Made by a program: the position numbers and the translations under genes. The notes below the pieces were generated by a model that was not told where the DNA came from, ran no database searches, and was given only the letters and a program-made list of their open reading frames with translations. Shown piece by piece: positions 36,277-45,526 of a stretch of 64,000 bases of DNA (the first letter of the stretch is position 1; every line of letters begins with the position of its first letter). Source of the DNA: Sulfuritalea sp. (GTDB lineage: Bacteria; Pseudomonadota; Gammaproteobacteria; Burkholderiales; Rhodocyclaceae); the NCBI GenBank assembly GCA_016710465.1, contig JADJVS010000015.1:310001-374000 (forward strand), in the 5' to 3' direction.

Positions 36277-37083
36277 ATGGCAGGAAAGTTCACCAGTTCG
36301 ACCCAGGCCATTCCCGACGTGGGCAAGGTGCCGCGCCATATTGCCATCATCATGGACGGCAACGGGCGCTGGGCCAAGCAGCGCTTCATGCCGCGAGTGG
36401 CGGGACACAAGCGCGGCGTCGAAACCGTGCGGGCCATGGTCAAGGCCTGCATCGCGCGCGGCGTCAACTACCTGACCTTGTTCGCCTTTTCATCGGAGAA
36501 CTGGCGCCGTCCGGTCGAGGAAGTGTCCTTCCTCATGGATCTTTTCGTTGGCGCCCTGCAAAGCGAGATCGGCAGGCTTCATGCCAATGGTGTTCGCCTG
36601 AAAGTGGTCGGCGACCTGTCCGCCTTCGAGCCGCGCCTTGTTGCCCTGATCCGCGAAGGCGAGGCGCTGACCGCGAACAACTCGCGCCTGACGCTGACCA
36701 TCGCCGCCAACTACGGCGGGCGCTGGGACATCCTGCAGGCGATGAACCAGTTGGCGCTGGCACACCCGGAGAAAGTTGGCGTGTTTGGCGAAGCTGATCT
36801 TGCCCCGCATCTGGCGATGGCCTATGCGCCGGAGCCGGATTTGTTCGTCCGCACCGGGGGCGAGCAGCGGATCAGCAACTTCCTGCTCTGGCAACTTGCC
36901 TACAGCGAACTGTATTTCACCGATACGCTCTGGCCGGATTTCGATGATGCGTCACTGGATTCGGCGATTGCTTCCTACCGCCAGCGCGAACGCCGTTTCG
37001 GTCGCACCAGCGAACAACTGGGCGGCAACGCCGTGTCGACAGCACCGACTCTTGCCCTGCCGACTACAGGCCACGATGCTTAA
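36277..37083 (+). CDS. uppS: Undecaprenyl diphosphate synthase
   Basis: Makes the C55 lipid carrier precursor for peptidoglycan and LPS. 268 residues with the catalytic Asp in IAIIMDGNGRWAKQR, FAFSSENWRRP, the substrate loop PEPDLFVRTGGEQRISNFL and YSELYFTD. The C-terminal extension after RRFGRTSEQ is somewhat long. Its end overlaps cdsA by 8 bp. Confidence 0.97.
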   Translation: MAGKFTSSTQAIPDVGKVPRHIAIIMDGNGRWAKQRFMPRVAGHKRGVETVRAMVKACIARGVNYLTLFAFSSENWRRPVEEVSFLMDLFVGALQSEIGRLHANGVRLKVVGDLSAFEPRLVALIREGEALTANNSRLTLTIAANYGGRWDILQAMNQLALAHPEKVGVFGEADLAPHLAMAYAPEPDLFVRTGGEQRISNFLLWQLAYSELYFTDTLWPDFDDASLDSAIASYRQRERRFGRTSEQLGGNAVSTAPTLALPTTGHDA

Positions 37084-37879
37084 GACGCGGATCGCAACCG
37101 CGCTGGTCCTGGTTGCGGCCCTCGGGCTGATCCTGTTCGCGCTGCCCCCGATCGCCGCGATACTGGCTTTCACACTCATCGCCGGCGTCGCAGCGTGGGA
37201 ATGGGCAGGCCTGATGAAGCTGGACCCGCCAGTCCGGTACATGTATGCCGCCTGTATCCTCGTCTGCTGCTGGCAGCTTATGGTCAATCTGCCGCAACTG
37301 GTGCCGGTGCTGCTCGGGCTCTCGGCCGCCTTCTGGCTGGTGGTGGTTCCCTTCTGGTTCCGCTACAAGTGGAAGTTGGGCGGCAACGACATGGCCGGTT
37401 TCCTCTTGGGTGCGCTGGTAATTCTGCCGACCTGGGCGGCGATGGTCGCGCTGCACGCCGTCGACCCCTGGCTGATGCTCGCCGCCATGGCACTGGTTTG
37501 GGTCGCCGATATTGCCGCCTATTTCACCGGCCGCGCGTTTGGTCGTCACAAATTGGCGCCGGCGATCAGCCCGGGAAAGACCTGGGAAGGGGTGGCGGGC
37601 GCCGTGGTCGGCGTCCTGGCCTATGGCGGCGCGGTATTCACTTTCAGTCCACTTGCCGGCAAATTGCCGCTCTCGGTGCCGCTGCTGGCCCTGCTCCTGG
37701 TGACGCTCACCGCAGTCAGCGTCATGGGCGATCTATTCGAGTCCCTGCTCAAGCGCCAGGCGGGCATCAAGGACAGCAGCCAACTGTTGCCGGGGCACGG
37801 CGGCGTCCTCGATCGCATCGATGCCCTGACCTCGGCGCTGCCCCTGTCGGCGTTGATCCTTTTCCTCGTCCGTTCATGA
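37076..37879 (+). CDS. cdsA: Phosphatidate cytidylyltransferase
   Basis: Forms CDP-diacylglycerol for phospholipid synthesis. 267 residues with multiple membrane helices and the CDS signature near the C terminus (SVMGDLFESLLKRQAGIKDSS...PGHGGVLDRIDAL). ATG 37076 lies inside the uppS end, and the stop overlaps the dxr ATG (ATGA), indicating coupled translation. Confidence 0.96.
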   Translation: MLKTRIATALVLVAALGLILFALPPIAAILAFTLIAGVAAWEWAGLMKLDPPVRYMYAACILVCCWQLMVNLPQLVPVLLGLSAAFWLVVVPFWFRYKWKLGGNDMAGFLLGALVILPTWAAMVALHAVDPWLMLAAMALVWVADIAAYFTGRAFGRHKLAPAISPGKTWEGVAGAVVGVLAYGGAVFTFSPLAGKLPLSVPLLALLLVTLTAVSVMGDLFESLLKRQAGIKDSSQLLPGHGGVLDRIDALTSALPLSALILFLVRS

Positions 37880-39051
37880 AGATTACCGTACTCGGCGCCA
37901 CCGGATCGATCGGTGTCAGCACGCTTGATGTCATTTCCCGCCATCCGGATCGCTTCGAGGTCGTTGCGCTGACGGGACATGCTCGCATCGAGGCATTGGC
38001 CGAGCAGTGCCGGCGCTTCAGGCCCGCCTATGCCGTGGTCGGTGACCCGGAAGCGGCCAAGCGGCTCACAGGGATGCTCGACGACGATGCGGTGACCGAA
38101 GTGCTGCACGGCCCGCGGGCCCTTTGCGAGGTCGCCTGCTTGCCGGAAATAGACGCCGTCATGGCGGCGATCGTCGGCGCGGCCGGCCTTCCGCCCACGC
38201 TGGCGGCGGCCAGGGCCGGCAAGCGTGTGTTGTTGGCCAACAAGGAAGCCCTGGTGATGGCGGGGGCGGTATTCATGGCCGAGGTGCACCGCGCCGGCGC
38301 GCTGTTGCTGCCGATCGACAGCGAGCACAACGCGATCTTCCAGTCCATGCCCGGCGACTATGCCGGAAACATGGCGCGCGGCGGAGTGCGGAGGATACTG
38401 CTGACCGCCTCTGGGGGGCCATTCCGCGAGACGCCGGTGGAGCAGTTGCAAAGCGTGACGCCGGCGCAGGCGGTCGCGCATCCGAACTGGTCGATGGGTC
38501 GCAAGATCTCGGTCGATTCAGCGACGATGATGAACAAGGGGCTGGAGGTAATCGAGGCCCATTGGCTGTTCAACGCACCGGCGGACCGCATCGAGGTGGT
38601 GATCCATCCGCAAAGCGTGATCCATTCGCTGGTTGACTATGCCGATGGTTCGGTGCTCGCCCAGCTTGGCAATCCCGACATGCGCACGCCGATTGCCCAT
38701 GCCCTGGCGTGGCCTGAGCGAATCGATTCGGGTGTCGCGCCGCTGGACCTTTTTGCCATCGGGCAACTCAACTTCGAAAGGCCGGATGGGGCACGCTTTC
38801 CCTGCCTGGATCTCGCCTATCGCGCCTTGCGCGCCGGGGGAAATGCCGCCGCGGTGCTGAATGCGGCCAACGAACTGGCTGTCGAGGCATTCCTTGACGG
38901 GCGTTTGCCGTTTCTTGCGATCGCCGACACGATCGCCGCGACGCTGGACCAGGTGCCGCGCGCCGAGTTGCCGGATCTCGACGCGGTGCTCGAAACGGAC
39001 CGCCAGGCGCGTCTGGCGGCGGCAAAAATACTGGCGCATCGCGGCGGCTGA
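37876..39051 (+). CDS. dxr: 1-deoxy-D-xylulose 5-phosphate reductoisomerase
   Basis: First committed step of the MEP isoprenoid pathway. 391 residues: NADPH-binding MKITVLGATGSIG, NKEALVMAG, the metal/substrate region LPIDSEHNAIFQ and MGRKISVDSATMMNKG(LE). ATG 37876 overlaps the cdsA stop; the frame is open upstream inside cdsA, but that part is a shadow. The stop shares one base with rseP (TGATG). Confidence 0.98.
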   Translation: MKITVLGATGSIGVSTLDVISRHPDRFEVVALTGHARIEALAEQCRRFRPAYAVVGDPEAAKRLTGMLDDDAVTEVLHGPRALCEVACLPEIDAVMAAIVGAAGLPPTLAAARAGKRVLLANKEALVMAGAVFMAEVHRAGALLLPIDSEHNAIFQSMPGDYAGNMARGGVRRILLTASGGPFRETPVEQLQSVTPAQAVAHPNWSMGRKISVDSATMMNKGLEVIEAHWLFNAPADRIEVVIHPQSVIHSLVDYADGSVLAQLGNPDMRTPIAHALAWPERIDSGVAPLDLFAIGQLNFERPDGARFPCLDLAYRALRAGGNAAAVLNAANELAVEAFLDGRLPFLAIADTIAATLDQVPRAELPDLDAVLETDRQARLAAAKILAHRGG

Positions 39052-40424
39052 TGAGCCCGCAATTGTGGGCCTGGTACGCCGGGGCATTCATCCTTGCCCT
39101 GGCCGTGCTCGTCGTGGTGCACGAGATGGGCCACTACCTGGCCGCCCGTGCCTGCGGCGTCAAGGTGCTGCGTTTCGCCTTCGGCTTCGGCAAGGTGATC
39201 TGGATGCGCCGCGCCGGCCGCGACGGGACGGAGTGGGCGGTTTCCGTGTTTCCGCTCGGCGGTTACGTCAAGATGCTCGACGAACGCGAAGGCGAGGTTG
39301 TCGCGGCAGAACTTCCGCGTGCCTTCAACCGGCAGTCGGTGGGGCGTCGCGCCTTCATCGTGGCCGCCGGCCCGGCCGCCAACTTCGTTTTGGCGATCCT
39401 GCTGTACTGGGTTCTTTTCATGCACGGCGTGACGGAACTCAAGCCACGGCTCGGACAGGCTCCCGCCGGATCTGTCGCCGCACTGGCCGGGATCGTGGAA
39501 GGTTCGACGGTTCGCGGCGTGAACGGGACCCAAATCGCCACCTGGCAGGAACTGCGCTGGGAGGTGATGCGCCGAGCCCTGAACAAGGAGGTGGTGCTGA
39601 TCGAAGCCATCAATCAGCGGCGTGAAATCGCAGTCCACCGAATTGAGCTTGATCGCTTCAATCTGGAAGAATTGGAAAAAGATCCCTTGCGCCCCTTGGG
39701 CCTGGTCTTGTTTCGGCCCCGGCTTCCGGCGGTGGTGGGCCAGGTTCAGCCGGGATCCGCCGCCGACGCCGCCGGATTTCGTCCCGGTGATCGGGTAAAG
39801 GCAATCGACAGCAAGTCAATCGCGGACTGGACGGCGCTTGCAACTATTGCGCGCGCCGCGCCGGGTCGCAGTTTGCAGTTCGAGATCGAGCGAAACGGAA
39901 CTCTCCTCTCGATCACCGCCACGCCCCGCGTCGTCGAGGAGAGTGGAAGCAAGCTCGGGCGACTTGGTCTCATGGCAAAGGCAGGCGAGGGCGAGGACTT
40001 CGATATGTCCCTGGTGGTCAGCCACGGCCCACTGGAGTCGGCGTCGCGGGCGCTCGCCCAAACCTGGGATACCTCGATCCTGAGTTTGCGCATGATGGGC
40101 CGCATGCTGACCGGCGAACTGTCCTGGAAAAACCTTTCGGGACCGGTGACCATCGCCGACTACGCGGGCCAATCGGCGCGCCTCGGCCTGGGCTATTACC
40201 TGAGGTTTCTGGCGCTGATCAGCATCAGCCTCGGAGTTCTCAATCTGCTGCCCGTGCCCGTTCTGGACGGTGGGCATTTGATGTATTATCTCGTCGAGTT
40301 TTTCAAGGGGGGCCCGGTGTCCGAGCGGGCTCTGGAAATCGGCCAACAGATCGGGTTTGCCTTGCTGGCGCTGCTGATGGCCTTTGCCTTCTACAACGAT
40401 ATCAACCGCCTTGTCACGGGCTAG
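39051..40424 (+). CDS. rseP: RIP intramembrane zinc metalloprotease RseP
   Basis: Site-2 protease that cleaves anti-sigma factors and signal peptides in the inner membrane. 457 residues: zinc motif HEMGH in the first membrane helix (VVVHEMGHYLAAR), two PDZ domains (about 115-300) and the third ligand in NLLPVPVLDGGHLMYY. Position before bamA is conserved. Confidence 0.96.
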   Translation: MSPQLWAWYAGAFILALAVLVVVHEMGHYLAARACGVKVLRFAFGFGKVIWMRRAGRDGTEWAVSVFPLGGYVKMLDEREGEVVAAELPRAFNRQSVGRRAFIVAAGPAANFVLAILLYWVLFMHGVTELKPRLGQAPAGSVAALAGIVEGSTVRGVNGTQIATWQELRWEVMRRALNKEVVLIEAINQRREIAVHRIELDRFNLEELEKDPLRPLGLVLFRPRLPAVVGQVQPGSAADAAGFRPGDRVKAIDSKSIADWTALATIARAAPGRSLQFEIERNGTLLSITATPRVVEESGSKLGRLGLMAKAGEGEDFDMSLVVSHGPLESASRALAQTWDTSILSLRMMGRMLTGELSWKNLSGPVTIADYAGQSARLGLGYYLRFLALISISLGVLNLLPVPVLDGGHLMYYLVEFFKGGPVSERALEIGQQIGFALLALLMAFAFYNDINRLVTG

Positions 40425-40439
40425 GTTCCGTCTTACCAG

Positions 40440-42719
40440 ATGAAGAAGAAACTGCTTGCCGGGCTGGTCATCGCGTTGCTGGCGCGCGCCGCCATGGCCT
40501 TCGAGCCCTTCCCGATCAAGGACATTCGCGTCGAGGGCATACAACGCACCGAGGCCGGCACGGTGTTTTCCTACCTTCCGGTGAAGGTCGGCGACACCAT
40601 GACGGATGAAAAGGCCGCCGCGGCGATCAAGGCTCTGTTCGCGACCGGATTCTTCAAGGATGTGCGACTTGAGGTCGATGGTCAGGTTCTGGTGGTGGTT
40701 CTGGAAGAGCGGCCGGCCATCGCGTCGCTGGAGTTCACCGGGCTCAAGGCGTTCAAATCGGAAGACCTGAAAAAATCGCTGCGCGAAGTCGGTTTGGCCG
40801 AGTCGCGGATTTTTGATCGTGCCCTGGTCGAGCGCGCCGAGCAGGAATTGAAGCGGCAGTATCTTGCGCAGGGGCACTATGCCGTCCAGGTGACGACGAC
40901 GATTACGCCGCTCGAGCGGAATCGCGTCGGCGTGAATTTCGCCGTGACCGAAGGCGACATTGCCAAGATACGCCAGATCAACATCATCGGCTCCAGCGCG
41001 ATCGCCGAGTCGGACCTGCTGGACCTGCTGGTGTTGCGCACGCCGGGCTGGCTGACCTGGTACACCAAGAACGACCAGTATTCCAAGCAAAAGCTTTCAG
41101 GCGACCTCGAAACCCTGCGTTCCTTTTACCTGGATCGCGGCTACCTTGAATTCAACATCGAATCGACGCAAGTGTCGATCTCGCCGGACAAACAGGACAT
41201 TTACATCACCATCAACGTCACCGAGGGCGAGAAGTACACTATTTCCTCGGTGAAGCTGGCCGGGCAACTGCTGGTGCCCGAAGAGGAACTGGCGAAGCTG
41301 GTCCAGGTCAGGCCGGGCGAAGTGTTTTCCCGCGAGCGCATGACCGAGACGACGAAGGCGATCAGCGAGCGACTGGGCAACGAAGGATATGCGTTTGCCA
41401 ACGTCAACGCGTCGCCCGAGCTTGACAAGGCGAAGCGTGAGGTCGCCTTTACCGTGTTTATCGATTCGGGCCGGCGCGTGTATGTCCGGCGCATCAATGT
41501 CAGCGGCAACACGCGGACGCGCGACGAAGTCGTTCGCCGCGAGCTTCGCCAGGCGGAGTCGGCCTGGTACGACGGCGAGAAGATCAATCGGTCCCGTGCC
41601 CGGGTGGACAAGCTGGGTTACTTCGACGAAGTCACTGTCGAAACCCCGCCGGTTGCCGGAACCACCGATCAGGTTGACATGGAAGTGAAGGTCAAGGAAA
41701 AGCCGACCGGCAACATCCTGCTCGGGGCCGGATTCTCCAGCGCCGAGAAGTTCACCGTTTCCGGCGCGGTGCAGCAACAAAACCTTTTTGGCAGCGGCAA
41801 GCACGTTGGGGTGCAAATCAGCACCAGCAAGTCGAATCGCGTCTACTCGCTTTCGCACACCGATCCCTATTTCACCGTCGATGGGGTCAGCCAAGGCTTC
41901 GATCTGTACCTCAAGAACACCGATACCAGCACGCTTGCGGTGGGTAGTTTCGGGTCGGATTCATTGGGCGGCGGCATGCGCTGGGGCGTCCCGATTGCCG
42001 AAGACGACTACGTCAATCTCGGCCTGGCTTACGATCGCACCACGCTGAAGACCGATGGCAACAGCCCGCTCCGCTACCAGAACTACGTGACCCAATTCGG
42101 CGCCAAGAGCAACACCCTGCTTGCCTCCGGTGGCTGGCAACAGGACAGTCGTGACAGCCTGTTGGTCACGACGCGGGGTGACTACCGCCGGGTATCGCTT
42201 GAAGTGGCCTTGCCGGGGAGTTCGGCGACCTATGCGAAGGCGACCTACCAGCATCAATACTATTATCCGGTTGAGCGAAAAATCACCCTGGCGTTCAATG
42301 GTGAAATCGGTCTTGCCAAGGGCTATGGCAACAAGGAGATGCCGTTCTTCAAGAATTTCTACGCCGGCGGTATCGGGTCGGTCCGCGGTTTTGATTCCGG
42401 CTCGCTCGGGCCGCGCGACGCGGCGACCAGCGAGTCGGTCGGTGGCACGAAACGCCTGATCGGCAATGCCGAGTTGCTGTTTCCCGTGCCCGGCATGGGC
42501 AGGGACACCTCGATGCGTCTGAGTGCGTTTGTCGACGCCGGAAACGTCTGGGGTTACGACTCGAAGTTCAGCATGGGTAGCTTGCGCTACAGCGGTGGCG
42601 TGGCGCTTTCGTGGAACTCGCCGATGGGACCACTCAAGTTTTCCTATGCCAATCCCTTCAACAAGAAGGCGGACGACAAGGTGCAGCGCTTGCAGTTCCA
42701 GATGGGTTCGGTATTCTGA
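40440..42719 (+). CDS. bamA: Outer membrane protein assembly factor BamA
   Basis: Inserts beta-barrel proteins into the outer membrane. 759 residues: signal peptide MKKKLLAGLVIALLARAAMA cleaved before FEPF, five POTRA domains (about 22-420) and a C-terminal 16-strand Omp85 barrel. The barrel contains the conserved loop motif VRGFDSGSLGPRD and ends in phenylalanine (MGSVF), the usual barrel signal. Confidence 0.97.
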   Translation: MKKKLLAGLVIALLARAAMAFEPFPIKDIRVEGIQRTEAGTVFSYLPVKVGDTMTDEKAAAAIKALFATGFFKDVRLEVDGQVLVVVLEERPAIASLEFTGLKAFKSEDLKKSLREVGLAESRIFDRALVERAEQELKRQYLAQGHYAVQVTTTITPLERNRVGVNFAVTEGDIAKIRQINIIGSSAIAESDLLDLLVLRTPGWLTWYTKNDQYSKQKLSGDLETLRSFYLDRGYLEFNIESTQVSISPDKQDIYITINVTEGEKYTISSVKLAGQLLVPEEELAKLVQVRPGEVFSRERMTETTKAISERLGNEGYAFANVNASPELDKAKREVAFTVFIDSGRRVYVRRINVSGNTRTRDEVVRRELRQAESAWYDGEKINRSRARVDKLGYFDEVTVETPPVAGTTDQVDMEVKVKEKPTGNILLGAGFSSAEKFTVSGAVQQQNLFGSGKHVGVQISTSKSNRVYSLSHTDPYFTVDGVSQGFDLYLKNTDTSTLAVGSFGSDSLGGGMRWGVPIAEDDYVNLGLAYDRTTLKTDGNSPLRYQNYVTQFGAKSNTLLASGGWQQDSRDSLLVTTRGDYRRVSLEVALPGSSATYAKATYQHQYYYPVERKITLAFNGEIGLAKGYGNKEMPFFKNFYAGGIGSVRGFDSGSLGPRDAATSESVGGTKRLIGNAELLFPVPGMGRDTSMRLSAFVDAGNVWGYDSKFSMGSLRYSGGVALSWNSPMGPLKFSYANPFNKKADDKVQRLQFQMGSVF

Positions 42720-42743
42720 TGGTCCAAATTCGGTGAGAATGTC

Positions 42744-43244
42744 ATGTTGAAAATATTCCTTGTTTCAGGCATCGCGTTGGCGAGCATTTCCTGCGGCGCT
42801 CTCGCCGAGGGCAAGATCGGTTTCGTGAACAGCCAGAAAATCGTCAACGAAGCGCCGCAAGCCGCCAAGGCGAAGAAAAAGATCGAAAAGGATTTCGAGA
42901 AGCGCGATCAGGATCTGCAGCGCATTGCCAAGCAATTGCAGGGCATGCAGGAAAACCTGGAAAAGAACGCGGTGACCATGGCGGAATCGGATCGTCGCAA
43001 CAAGGAGCGTGAGTTCAACGATCTGAATCGCGATTTCCAGCGCAAGCAGCGCGAATTCCGCGAGGATCTCAGCCAGCGCCAGAACGAGGAAATGGCGGCC
43101 ATATTCGAACGCGTCAACAAGGTGATCAAGCAGATCGCCGAGGCGGAGAAATACGACGTCATTTTTCAGGAGGCGGTTTACGCCAGCCCGCGCATCGATA
43201 TCACCGACCGGGTGATCAAGGCGCTGGGCGACGGCACGAAATAA
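42744..43244 (+). CDS. skp: Periplasmic chaperone Skp/OmpH
   Basis: 166 residues: a signal peptide cleaved after ALA (SCGALA-EGKIGFV), then long charged alpha-helices (about 40-120) typical of the Skp trimer tentacles. It carries unfolded outer membrane proteins to BamA. It is 24 bp after bamA. Confidence 0.93.
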   Translation: MLKIFLVSGIALASISCGALAEGKIGFVNSQKIVNEAPQAAKAKKKIEKDFEKRDQDLQRIAKQLQGMQENLEKNAVTMAESDRRNKEREFNDLNRDFQRKQREFREDLSQRQNEEMAAIFERVNKVIKQIAEAEKYDVIFQEAVYASPRIDITDRVIKALGDGTK

Positions 43245-43254
43245 GCCGCGAGCC

Positions 43255-44277
43255 GTGGAGCTGCGGCTCGACGAGATCGTCGCCCACCTGGGCGGGGAAC
43301 TGGTCGGCGCCGGTGACACGGTAATTTCCCGCGTTGCCACGCTTGACGGGGCGGGCACCGGAGATCTGGCGTTCCTGGCGAACCCGAAATATCGCCATCA
43401 GTTGGCGACCACGCACGCGAGCGCGGTGATCATGGCCGCGCCGGTGATGCCCGGGTTGAATGCGGCCATCCTGACGCCGCAACCCTATCTGTATTTCGCC
43501 AAAGCCGCCCAATGGCTCAATCCCGCGCCGCGCCCCCTACCCGGAATCCATCCGACCGCGGTGGTGGAGGGCCGTGTTGCCGCGAGCGCCACGATAGGTC
43601 CGCACGCCTGGGTCGCACCGGGCGCCGTGGTTGGCGACAATGCCGTGGTGGGCGCGAACTGCAGCGTCGGCCGTGGCGCCGCGATCGGTGCCGATACTTG
43701 CCTGGCCTCGCATGTCGCCGTGTATGCGAACTGCCGGGTCGGCGATCGTTGCCTGGTTCACGCCGGCGCGGTGATCGGGTCGGACGGTTTCGGTTTTGCC
43801 CGCGAAGCCGACGGTGCCTGGGTCAAGATTCCACAGGTGGGCAGGGTCCTGGTCGGCGACGACGTCGAAATTGGTGCCGGAACCACCATCGATCGGGGCG
43901 CGCTGGGTGACACGGTCATTGGTGATGGCGTCAAGCTGGACAATCAGATCCAGGTTGGACACAACGTGCGGATCGGCGCGAACACGGCCATGGCGGGCTG
44001 CGTCGGAATCGCCGGCAGCGCGGTGATTGGCGCACGCTGTACCGTCGGCGGCGGTGCGATCATCCTCGGCCATATCCAGATCACCGATGATGTGGATATC
44101 TCGGCCGGCACGCTGGTGACCAAATCGATACCAAGGTCGGGCAGTTATAGCGGAACCGTGCCCTTCCTCGAACACGGCGACTGGCTGCGAAATTTCGCGC
44201 GCCTGCGTCACCTCGATGCAATGGCCGATAGAATCCGGGCCCTCGAACAGCGGCTTGCCGCACTGGAGAACAAGTAA
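43255..44277 (+). CDS. lpxD: UDP-3-O-(3-hydroxyacyl)glucosamine N-acyltransferase
   Basis: Third step of lipid A synthesis. 340 residues: an N-terminal uridine-binding domain followed by a hexapeptide-repeat beta-helix (IHPTAVVEG..., VGAN...). The catalytic-His region is DNQIQVGHNVRIG and the C terminus is helical. It starts at GTG 43255, 10 bp after skp. Confidence 0.97.
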   Translation: MELRLDEIVAHLGGELVGAGDTVISRVATLDGAGTGDLAFLANPKYRHQLATTHASAVIMAAPVMPGLNAAILTPQPYLYFAKAAQWLNPAPRPLPGIHPTAVVEGRVAASATIGPHAWVAPGAVVGDNAVVGANCSVGRGAAIGADTCLASHVAVYANCRVGDRCLVHAGAVIGSDGFGFAREADGAWVKIPQVGRVLVGDDVEIGAGTTIDRGALGDTVIGDGVKLDNQIQVGHNVRIGANTAMAGCVGIAGSAVIGARCTVGGGAIILGHIQITDDVDISAGTLVTKSIPRSGSYSGTVPFLEHGDWLRNFARLRHLDAMADRIRALEQRLAALENK

Positions 44278-44756
44278 TGAGCAGCGACGGCGCAAGTCCC
44301 GAGGCCCTTTCCCGCATGGATATCCACCAGATACTGGAATATCTGCCGCATCGTTATCCCATCCTGCTGGTCGATCGCGTATTGAGCGTGGTTCCCGGAG
44401 AGCGGATCGCGGCGCTGAAGAACGTCAGCGTCAACGAGCCGTATTTTCCGGGTCACTATCCGCACCACCCGGTGATGCCGGGCGTGCTTATCGTCGAAGC
44501 CATGGCGCAGACGGCGGCGATACTTGCGTTCAAGACGATGGGCAACAAGCCCGATGACAAGTCCGTGTATTACTTTGTTGGCATCGACAACGCGCGCTTC
44601 AAGAAGCCGGTCGGTCCCGGCGACCAGTTGCTGATCGAGGTCACCCTGGCGGCGAGCAAGCGGGGCATCTGGAAGTTCTCCGGGGTCGCCAGGGTTGATG
44701 GCCAGGTGGCATCCGAAGCCGACCTGATCTGCGCCGTGCGTCCGACACCGCAATGA
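44277..44756 (+). CDS. fabZ: 3-hydroxyacyl-ACP dehydratase FabZ
   Basis: 159 residues, hotdog fold, with LPHRYPILLVDRV and the catalytic block FPGHYPHHPVMPGVLIVEAMAQ (fragmented here), which includes the catalytic His and Glu. Acts in fatty-acid elongation. Start shares its base with the lpxD stop, and its stop overlaps lpxA (ATGA). Confidence 0.98.
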   Translation: MSSDGASPEALSRMDIHQILEYLPHRYPILLVDRVLSVVPGERIAALKNVSVNEPYFPGHYPHHPVMPGVLIVEAMAQTAAILAFKTMGNKPDDKSVYYFVGIDNARFKKPVGPGDQLLIEVTLAASKRGIWKFSGVARVDGQVASEADLICAVRPTPQ

Positions 44757-45526
44757 GCATTCACCCGACGGCCATTGTCCATCCCGCGGCGAGACTTGGG
44801 CGCGAGGTCGTGATCGGCCCTTATTCGATCGTTGGCGAGCATGTCGAGATAGGTGATCGCACGGTCATCGGTCCGCACGTGGTAATCGATGGGCATACCC
44901 GCATGGGTACAGACAACCGGATCTTCCAGTTCTGTTCGATCGGTGAAATCCCCCAGGACAAGAAGTACTCCGGCGAGCCTACCCGGCTCGAGATTGGCGA
45001 CAGAAACACGATCCGCGAGTTCTGTACCTTCAATTGCGGCACGGCGCAGGATGTCGGCGTCACGCGCCTGGGCGACGACAACTGGATCATGGCCTATGTG
45101 CATCTGGCGCACGATTGCCAGGTCGGCAACCAGACGATCTTCGCCAACAACACCCAGCTCGCCGGACATGTCCGGGTAGGCGATTGGGCTATCCTCGGCG
45201 GATTCACCGTCGCGCACCAGTTCGTGCGCATCGGCGCCCACAGCTTCACGGCGATGGGCACCATACTCCTGCAGGATTTGCCGCCTTTCGTGACCGCCGC
45301 CGGCAATCCCGCCGAGCCTCGCGGAATCAATGCCGAAGGTCTCAAGCGCCGAGGTTACTCGGCGGCGGCCATTGCCGCCATCAAGCGCGCCTTCAAGACC
45401 CTCTACAAGAGTGGCATGAAGCTGGAGGAGGCGCGTGCGACCATAGGCGCGGACGCCGCCGCCGTTCCCGAACTCGCGCTGCTGGCCAATTTTCTGGACG
45501 GCCCGGGACGAGGAATCATCCGCTGA
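44753..45526 (+). CDS. lpxA: UDP-N-acetylglucosamine O-acyltransferase
   Basis: First step of lipid A synthesis. 257 residues of left-handed beta-helix (IHPTAIVHPAARLG..., catalytic-His region VHLAHDCQVGN) with a C-terminal helical domain (INAEGLKRRGYS). It overlaps fabZ by 4 bp and lpxB by one base. Confidence 0.98.
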   Translation: MSIHPTAIVHPAARLGREVVIGPYSIVGEHVEIGDRTVIGPHVVIDGHTRMGTDNRIFQFCSIGEIPQDKKYSGEPTRLEIGDRNTIREFCTFNCGTAQDVGVTRLGDDNWIMAYVHLAHDCQVGNQTIFANNTQLAGHVRVGDWAILGGFTVAHQFVRIGAHSFTAMGTILLQDLPPFVTAAGNPAEPRGINAEGLKRRGYSAAAIAAIKRAFKTLYKSGMKLEEARATIGADAAAVPELALLANFLDGPGRGIIR